A stretch of DNA of 64,000 nucleotides, taken from assembly GCA_004194705.1 (NCBI GenBank), contig SADC01000871.1:62001-126000 (forward strand). The letters run 5' to 3'. The notes beneath the pieces are model-generated. The model saw only the letters and a program-made list of their open reading frames with translations. It was not told where the DNA came from and did no database searches. This stretch comes from Ditylenchus dipsaci. Taxonomy: Eukaryota > Nematoda > Chromadorea > Rhabditida > Anguinidae. The first letter of the stretch is position 1; each line of letters opens with the position of its first letter. The position numbers and the translations under genes were made by a program. Below, in pieces: positions 56,968-64,000 of the stretch.

Positions 56968-57430
56968 TACATATTCTAAATACATTTTCGATCAAGAGCC
57001 TTGCTCGGAATTATGTGGCATTTTTCCGTTCTATCTATTAATAAATTTGAAAACCAAGCTGATTTTGTAATGTGTGTTTTATAACAAAATGTATTTTTAA
57101 TGCAAATCTTTTTATGTAACAATTTATTTTACAAGCTTTTAAACTGAACAGCAAATGAAATAAAATTTGGGACCCGGCTGTCAGAATGCTACACAATTTA
57201 TCCCATAGAAAACTAGAAGCTTATTTTACATACTAACTTTTTTACAACGACACATTTAAAAAAAGTACAGAAAACACAGACACGCACAGAAGCGGAATGT
57301 TATTACATCAAGCAGTTGAGACTGAGTCAAATTAGAAAGAAGTCCTTTGGTCAATGTGGGAATTGTTGGCTTTAATTTAAAAAAGGTTTATATGACCATT
57401 TTCCTGGTGAGACATTTCTAGTTTTTCAAA

Positions 57431-60400
57431 TTATTTGCCGCTGCTGCCTGGGTCTCCTTGGCTTGAAGAAACATCTTTGCTAGCTCCTCTAAAAAATCGC
57501 TGAACAATCCTTGAAGGAGACATTTTTCTTGGAGCGGGCTGTCTGAAAATAAATAATGTTTTCATGCTGAGTAATTCTGCGACGATGCATTTTTGAAAAA
57601 AGTGCTTTTTTGTGTGAAATTTTCGCTCCGCAAGTCCGATGTTATTAATTGAGAACTCGGTTTGGTTTTTGCGTCATACAGTCGAGTCTCTATATAGCAT
57701 CCACCCCAAAAGTTCGTTCCCACCTCGGGTCCGACACTTTTTTTAGCTCAATTTCTAAAGTATTTTGCCAAAACTGATTCGTCAGTCTAGTCGGAAATAT
57801 CGCAGGGATTCCGATTTTGCCGATCGTTTCTCAGAAACATGGTAATTTTGCCATTTAGACCCGCAAACCTCTATATAGCATCGCCTTTTTGAGATTTAAG
57901 GCGATGCTAATTAGAGGTTTTCGGGTCTAAATGGCAAAATTACCATGTTTCTGAGAAACGATCGGCAAAATCGGAATCCCTGCGATATTTCCGACTAGAC
58001 TGACGAATCAGTTTTGGCAAAATACTTTAGAAATTGAGCTAAAAAAAGTGTCGGACCGAGGTGGGAACGAACTTTTGGGGTGGATGCTATATAGAGACTC
58101 GACTGTATATTTTTTTACAAAGATTTTTAGATTGATCTCAAAAGCTCATCTGGTGCAGAATAAACTGCGTTTTCGAATCAGTATACAGTCCACTCTCGAT
58201 ACAGTGTAGTGCGCGGGGACTGGAAAAATGTACACTATATCGAGAGTTACACTATCGAGAGTACACTATATCGAAGGTTTCCCAACAAAGCAGTCAATAT
58301 TGTACACTATGTCGAGAGTTTTCGCCTTGATGACCTGAACCCCAAATCAAAAAGATATTTTTTTTTACAAAATAAAAATGGTACCATGTGAGAAATGAAT
58401 TCACGGTTAGACGAGAAGTAACTGGTCATTTTTGATGTACATTTATGGCTTGTTCACGTTGTTCGAGTTCGAGTTCGGGTAAGAGGTGTCCATGTACTCA
58501 AAAATCCGAACTCTAACTCTAACTCGAAGGTGTTCACGTACATCGAGTTAGAGTTCGAGGTCGCGCTTGAACGTGCTTATGTATATAGCTCAGATGGCTC
58601 AGAATTTCGCCCCATGAGCGGTCAAAAGCCACTAAAAGTTAGTTTTCAGGCCGTTTACTACAAGGGAATCCGAGTTATATGCATCATCACCTTCAAATTC
58701 GACCTCGAACTCGAGGTACGTCAACACCCTCGAGTTAGAGTTCGAGTTCGGATCAGAGGTGTTCACGTAATCAAAAACCCGAACTCTAACTCGAACTCTG
58801 ACTCTAACTCGAACAACGTAAACAAGCCATTACATTATCATGTTTCTGTTTTTCGCCTCTCTTCGTAAAACCATTCTTCTGATGCATCGGCAAAACTAAG
58901 CACCGCATGATCATCAGAATGCTGTTTTATATAATGACTGGCAAAATCAAACGCTCTATAAGCTTTCAACCGTCTCTTAATTGTTTTACCTTCACTGCCC
59001 TTCACTACATTTCTTTTCGGTTCTTTCAACCTCGGCAAAAAAGATCCAAGAATTCAATTGTAGCTCATCGTACCCTCTTATTAATGAATTTGGCGCTTTT
59101 ATTTTTGGCAACTTCCATTACTGATTTCTTCTAGTTCAAAGTAATCAAACCTCACTCTTTTTCAGTACTCATTGCTCAATTTGCAAAAAACGGATAAATT
59201 TACATTTTAGAGACAGCAATTTCAATAAAATTAGAAAATATACACTTTATCGAGAGCTGTTTTCTTTGTCGGTACCGCAAAAAATATACACTATATCTAG
59301 AGTTACAGTGTATCGAGAGTGCACTATATCGAAGGTATGGTTCCTTATGTTTTTAAATTAACCAACCAAGTCGTAAAAACATACACTGTATCGAGAGTTA
59401 CACTATATCGAGAGTGCACTATATCGAGAGTAGACTGTATATGTTCCTGACGATACAGTAGTGGCCATAAGTGATGGTCCACCCAAAATTATTCAGTTGA
59501 AAACCCATAACTTTTTTTTGGTTGCGATTTTTGAAGTGAATCATAAAGCAAAAATCTTCTCCATGATCTTGCGCATTACCCCAGACCATGACTGAACCAC
59601 CACCATGCTTGACCGTTGGCACTTGATACTTGGGATTGTTCTTTTGACCCGAATGCTATCAGAAGAGAAAAGATTGTACTTGCTTTCATCGCTCCAGAGC
59701 ACCCTTCCACAGTCGGCAACGGACCACTCCAAATGCTTACGGGCGAATTCCAAGCGAGCCTTCACATTCTTCTTGGAAATCAGCGGCTTTCATGATGGAC
59801 GGCGTGCTGGAAGGTTTGCTCTTCTAAAAAAAGTTTTGCATGCTCAGTAAAATTTTTTTAATCTTACTCGAAAATGCGTCTGGCTGTGCGGGTCGCGATT
59901 CCCAGACTGAGATTGTTGTTTGCGTAGATTCTCACATCAGTAGCTGTCTTGCGTGGGTCATCTTTCACGATTTTTACCAGCCTTCTGTCACCCCGAGCCC
60001 TTGTTTTTCTAGGACGACCACTTCTTTGACGATTGGAGACACTTCCTTCTTCCTCGAAACGATTAACAATGCGGTTGACTGTACTGTGCCCAATTCGAAA
60101 GAGAACGGCTAGTCGACGATTGCTTTAGCCACGCTTCTTTGCACCAACAATTGTTTGCTTGGTTTGTTCAGTTAACTCTTTGCGCTTTGCTATTTTTCCT
60201 AAACAAAAAAAAACGTTGAAACTGTTCTACATTTGATCATAAATACATTAAAGACAGCACCAAAACCAAAAATGGACCGTCACTTTTGTCTCTATTAAAA
60301 AATCAACGTGTTCAAAAATCGAGTTGAAAGAATAATTCAAATGAAACTAAAGTCCGATCAAACAGAGTAAAACAATGCGTAAGATCATGGAGAAGGTTTT

Positions 60401-63400
60401 TGCTTTTTGATTCACTTCAAAAATCGCAACCAAAAAAAAGTTACGAGTCTTTGACTGAATAATTTTGAGGTGGACCATCACTTATGGCCACTACTGTATA
60501 TCAAGGAGTCAAACAATAACGAATGCATAATTATGACAAAATCGTTGAAATGTTCTTTTGCCAAAAATTACTTACTTGACGGGTTTTGTTTGGGTTTGGG
60601 ATGGTACTGCCACTGGAGCTGCTTTACCAGGCACCTTGACCATAACTTCAGCTTTCTTAACTGGCTGCTGTGGTGCTACCACTATTGGTTGGCTGCCCGC
60701 AGATACACTTCCAGAAGACTGCCTAGCAAGAGGGCTCAAAGGAATAATTCTACCACATCCAGCACCTCCACCTCCAGACACTTTTCTGGTAAGCGGCTGC
60801 TGCTGAGAGGTGCCACTTGAAGAGGTTTGGTTGCTGGCGGTAAGGTGTTGGGATACTTTGTTCTTCAAGCCCTGCAATGTACTTGGTCTGGAGGGAGGCG
60901 CAGCTTCAGTAGTAGAAGATTCAGTCTGCTTAATTTCCACTGGCTGAGAGTTAGCGTATTTATTACTGCTAGTGCTACAACTAGGTGCTTTGCTTAGAGT
61001 GATTGTGGAACAAGCTGAGGTGGATGATGCAACCAGCGGACTTTGCTGTTGTTGATGATGAAAATTGGAGCCTTCGGTTGAGCTCTGTAAGATTGAATAT
61101 GAAATTGGTGAAAAAAGTTAGTTTTGGTTGAAAATTTCAATAACGTTTCTACTATCGACTCATGATAACTTATAACATGGAACATTTGATCAACACTCCA
61201 AGCCTCATGCGTGACTTTTGCCATTTCTATGACTCTTCTAGCAGCTAAAAGTTCTTCAGAAATTCGAATCGTAATACAGAATTACAAAAAAGCATGGTTC
61301 TTGAAATATGACCTAAAGTCAGAGTGCCAGCACTCCAAATGACGGGCATCCAACTTTAGACCACATCTCGGCAACCAAACCCCTTTTTAATTATGTTTTT
61401 ATATTCAGATTTTGGAAGTAACTTAAGCTACTGGGATGCACTAAGAAAAAGTTTGATAAAGATAAAAAAGCATTTTGATTGGAAAAGTGTCAGCCATTCT
61501 GAAAAAATGGCTACCAAGTAATCTGGCCCCCTAATTCATTTTTGGTATTGTGTTTTGACCAACTTTTCAAGACTCCTCTAAAGCAAAATACCCCTTAATT
61601 TGTAGCTCCCATTTCTGCCTTTAAAATGACTGGTAACTTGCAGAAGAGTGGTCTTCAAAAGTGGGTCAAAAACACGATGCCAAGAGCACGATTTCGAATC
61701 AGAAGAGAAGCCGAATTATTATAGGTCATACGGTGACTGGTTATACACCATTTGACCAAGGTGAATCACCTTGTATTAAGGTATTCTACCCCATTTTGGT
61801 CACTAGAGCTGGGCAAAAAAGCCACTATATGCATTTTTAATCAAGAGTCTTGCTCGGAATTATGTCTAAGGTATGTGGGTGTGCGCATCTCAATCCCAAG
61901 CAACCAAGCCCCTGCGCCCCCTTCGGGGGCGCAGGGGGCTCCCACATACCTTAGACATAATTCCGAGCAAGACTCTTGATTAAAAATGCATATAGTGGCT
62001 CTTTTTGCCCAGCTCTAGTGACCAAAATGGGGTAGAATACCTTAATACAAGGTGATTCACCTTGGTCCCCCAAGTCAAAAAGTCATATTTTGGTCAAATT
62101 TTTTTTATCAAAAAATTGATTTTTTATGTAAAAAAGTGTCAGAAAATGACTTTCTTATCGTTTTAAGCACATAAAAGTTACTTAGGAGTCATTTAAACAT
62201 TATTTTTAAATAAGTGAAAAATGCGCCCCCCCCCCCAGTCGAATAAGTTTCCACCATTTCACACAGCACCCATGTACCAAAAAACCTACCGCAATGCCAA
62301 AGTCAGACAGCCTCTTCTGATGAAGAGCTATTTGTCCGCTTCTTGACGAGCCAGTCTCAGCTGAATGTTTGTGAATATGTGGCAGTTTAGACGTTCCTGT
62401 TGCCGTTGTGCTCAAGCAAGTCGCACCACTCTCTGCACCAGTTGGCTGCTGAACAGCCAAACCAGAAGGTTCAGCCAGCAGTTGGGAAGATTTTTGAGTG
62501 TTGGCAGGGCAAGCAGGGCTCACATTGAGCACCCCCTCCTGGCTGGACACTGATCTAGGCATAAAGGTTTGTTTCTGGCTGGAAGTGCCGGGAACTATGT
62601 CCCCAGCTGCCCTTTTGCCACTGAGCCTCCTGAGCAAAGCTGAGGATTTTCTAGGCTTTTTGTCAAGAGCTGCCCTTCTTTGAGGCTTCTTAGGCTTTTT
62701 CCTTAGAAGTTTGCCGACATTTTTCCTAGCATCCCCTTCCTTGATAGAGGTGTTGTTGAGAGGCACCACATGCAGGGTGATCTCATTGCCACAGGACAAA
62801 AGGCGATGCATCAGCTGGGGATGGGTCATGTTGTGGACAGACTGGGTGTGGATATGGGTGATCAAATCGTTTTCGCGCAGTCCGGCTTCAAATGCTGGGG
62901 AAGGCTCTCGGACAGCTGCTACTATGTGTTCTGAAATTACTTATGGTTAGAATGGAGATCAAAAATAATGAAAACAGAGATGAAAAATTGGGTTGACATG
63001 TGTTTTTTAAACATGCAGACCGTGGTAAAAATGATATAAACTGTTCTAATTTCCGGCGATTTACGCAACCATATTAGTCTACAGTTTTGGCAAATTTTCA
63101 AAATGTTGAAATGGCCTTGGGTAGTGACTATGAAAATGACCGGGTTTGGCCATATAGCGACCATATGCCCGGTCAAATGACCAAATTCAAAATACGTGTT
63201 TTCGGCATTGTATTTTGACCCACTTGTTGATAAGTGCTCTTAAGCAAGTTATATCCCATTTGTTCCATCTCACTGGCTACAATATCGGTGGTAACTTGCC
63301 TAAGATCAGCCTCCAAAAGCCACGCTCGAGTTCAAGTTCGAGGTCGAATTTGAAGGTGTTTATGCATATAACTTGCATCCCTTCTAGTAACCACCCACCC

Positions 63401-64000
63401 CCACTCAAACTAACCTTTAGGGGCTTTAGACGGCTCTGGAGTGAGATTCTGGGCTATCAAAGCTATATACATAAGCAATTTCAAGCTCGACCTCGAACTC
63501 AAACTCGAAGTACGTGAACATCTTCGAGTTATAGTTAGAGTTCGGATTTTCGAGTGCATGAACACCTCTCACCCGAACTCTAACTTGAACAACGTGAAGA
63601 AGATATCATGCAAATTTTTGATTCAAGTAATAAAAAAGTATTTATACTCACCAATAGTGTAATACTCGCTGTCCTGACTCAAATAGACCCTCACTGATCG
63701 AATAGTGAATCCAAATCCTTTCAACCCTTTGCGGATCACTATGGGTTTTGAGGAGGAGCTGGGTGGTGGTGGATGGTAGATGGCAGGTTGGGCCAGGTTA
63801 GTGCTCTGCGCACTGGTCGGCAACAACAGCAAACTGCTACTGGATACAGCTACAGGTGCTGCCTTACTGGTCTCCACAACTTGGTTTGTGGGCTGAGATG
63901 GGTTGGGTGACTGGCTGTCAAAGGAGGAGATGCTGGACACAGAATTGCACGAGGGCGACAATTGGCCAGATGAACCAGCTGTGTTTGTGGTGGTGGTTGT
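57431..64000 (-). CDS. MAST-family serine/threonine kinase, C-terminal part with PDZ domain (5' end beyond window)
   Basis: Four exons are visible: from beyond 64000 to 63652, 62290-62930, 60576-61084 and 57431-57542. Phases match at all junctions, giving 536 residues plus stop. The first exon ends in the start of a PDZ domain (PIVIRKGLKGFGFTIRSVRV, carboxylate loop GFGF). The second completes it (AGLRENDLITHIH, then LNNTSIKEGDARKNV, a segment typical of MAST proteins just after PDZ). A Lys/Arg-rich stretch and a long Ser/Thr/Pro/Gln-rich tail follow. Family members are microtubule-associated kinases. The kinase domain should lie to the right of the window and was not seen. The last exon (PAPRKMSPSRIVQRFFRGAS to stop) is separated by a 3,033-bp intron full of elements; its phase and reading support it but it needs transcript evidence. 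Confidence 0.9.
57679..58105. mobile_element. pogo-like palindrome in MAST intron 3
   Basis: TA at 57677-57678 and 58106-58107, ends CAGTCGAGTCTCTATATAGC and inverse, arms about 200 bp meeting near 57890. Confidence 0.85.
58186..59437. mobile_element. pogo-like element with ACACTATATCGAGAGT words
   Basis: TA on both sides (58184-58185 and 59438-59439), ends CAGTCCACTCTCGATACAG and CTCTCGATATAGTGC-type inverse words repeated 4-6 times. A minus-strand open stretch at 58838-59038 (RLKAYRAFDFASHYIKQHS) may be a transposase remnant but is unrecognised. Element 58446-58831 is nested. Confidence 0.75.
58446..58831. mobile_element. TGGCTTGTTCACG element, CGAGTTAGAGTTCG words
   Basis: Ends ATGGCTTGTTCACGTTGTTC and inverse. 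Arms of CGAGTTAGAGTTCGAG words; the centre has a fragment of the shared core (58600-58670). A relative lies at 63310-63600. Confidence 0.7.
59456..60495. mobile_element. Tc1-type element in MAST intron 3
   Basis: TA at 59454-59455 and 60496-60497, ends CAGTAGTGGCCATAAGTGAT and inverse, subterminal AACCCATAACTTTTTTTTGG. Confidence 0.9.
59585..60220 (-). pseudogene. Tc1 transposase, truncated and interrupted
   Basis: From 60220 downward: helix-turn-helix SNRRLAVLFRIGHSTVNRIV, a GRPRKT AT-hook-like motif, then a second helix region, KARLEFARKHLEW, the catalytic block LWSDESKYNLF and KHGGGSVMVWG at about 59590. An in-frame TAA occurs after AKKRG, another stop near 59790, and a frameshift between the LWSDES and KHGGG blocks. 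The terminal DDE residues are deleted, so the copy is dead. Confidence 0.85.
61750..62060. repeat. Palindrome around GGGGGCGCAGGGGGC in MAST intron 2
   Basis: Arms of about 140 bp (CTTGCTCGGAATTATGTC, CTAAGGTATGTGGG, GCGCATCTC) meet at CCCCCTTCGGGGG. It keeps the donor-like site but lacks the CTCTGG hairpin of the structured block. Confidence 0.7.
63310..63600. mobile_element. TGGCTTGTTCACG-family relative in MAST intron 1
   Basis: Words CGAGTTCAAGTTCGAGGTCG (left) and CCCGAACTCTAACTTGAAC (right) are inverse, with a shared-core fragment at 63415-63460. Degenerate compared with 58446-58831. Confidence 0.55.

Noticed and set aside
58838..59038. Minus-strand frame RLKAYRAFDFASHYIKQHS as a host gene
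   Set aside because: It lies wholly inside a TA-flanked pogo-like element and has no splice partners; kept only as a possible transposase remnant.
62206..62865. 62206-62865 as a free-standing gene starting at an internal Met
   Set aside because: It is MAST exon 2 running from 62930 to 62290 with splice sites at both ends; the remaining downstream frame is intron.
1..64000. LTR retrotransposons or LINEs
   Set aside because: No reverse transcriptase, integrase of retroviral type or paired long direct repeats with primer sites were recognised; the direct repeat at 11650/14760 lacks these features.

Overview
The window is nuclear DNA from an animal. It shows intron-rich genes with GT-AG (one GC-AG) introns, mostly 44-77 bp long, and a chromatin remodeller of the ALC1/CHD1L type plus a MAST-type PDZ protein. 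No operons, rRNA genes or convincing intact tRNA genes were seen. The sequence is AT-rich and repeat-choked. I cannot name the species; a small-intron invertebrate fits best, and that is inference.

Three genes can be read exon by exon, all on the minus strand. The first (17436-22166) is a retinol-dehydrogenase-like short-chain dehydrogenase with 13 exons and an apparent one-base frameshift in exon 3. The second (35209-44346) is a complete CHD1L/ALC1 homologue: 29 exons, 974 codons plus stop, an SNF2 ATPase, a linker, a macrodomain and an extra acidic tail. The third (57431 to beyond 64000) is the C-terminal part of a MAST-family kinase gene, covering the PDZ domain and tail. A further stretch (31728-32451) may hold pieces of a fourth, unidentified gene.

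Almost everything else is mobile DNA, much of it nested. Transposase remains are recognisable for hAT (2238-3985), Merlin (7514-8335), Tc1/mariner (22690-23305 and 59456-60495), a MULE tail (23499-23745), PIF/Harbinger (48541-49387) and a probable piggyBac tail (49616-49806). Around them are dozens of non-autonomous foldback elements whose arms are near-perfect inverted repeats.

Layout: 1-17400 is a repeat field with a four-level nested composite (835-7093), a Merlin relic, array-ended elements and a duplicated unit carrying an insertion beside its own empty-site copy. 17436-22166 is the dehydrogenase gene. 22200-35150 is dense foldbacks. 35209-44346 is CHD1L, whose two long introns are filled with elements. 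44505-57400 is foldbacks with Harbinger and piggyBac remains. 57431-64000 is MAST.

The strongest pattern is modular. One group of hAT-like elements keeps a constant TAGRGTTG end and 8-bp target duplications, but each family carries its own array of a short, largely self-complementary word. A second group keeps a common internal core while its terminal tandem words differ completely between copies. A 110-nt block with two conserved hairpins and a splice-donor-like site recurs five times and is the best candidate for an undescribed structured RNA.
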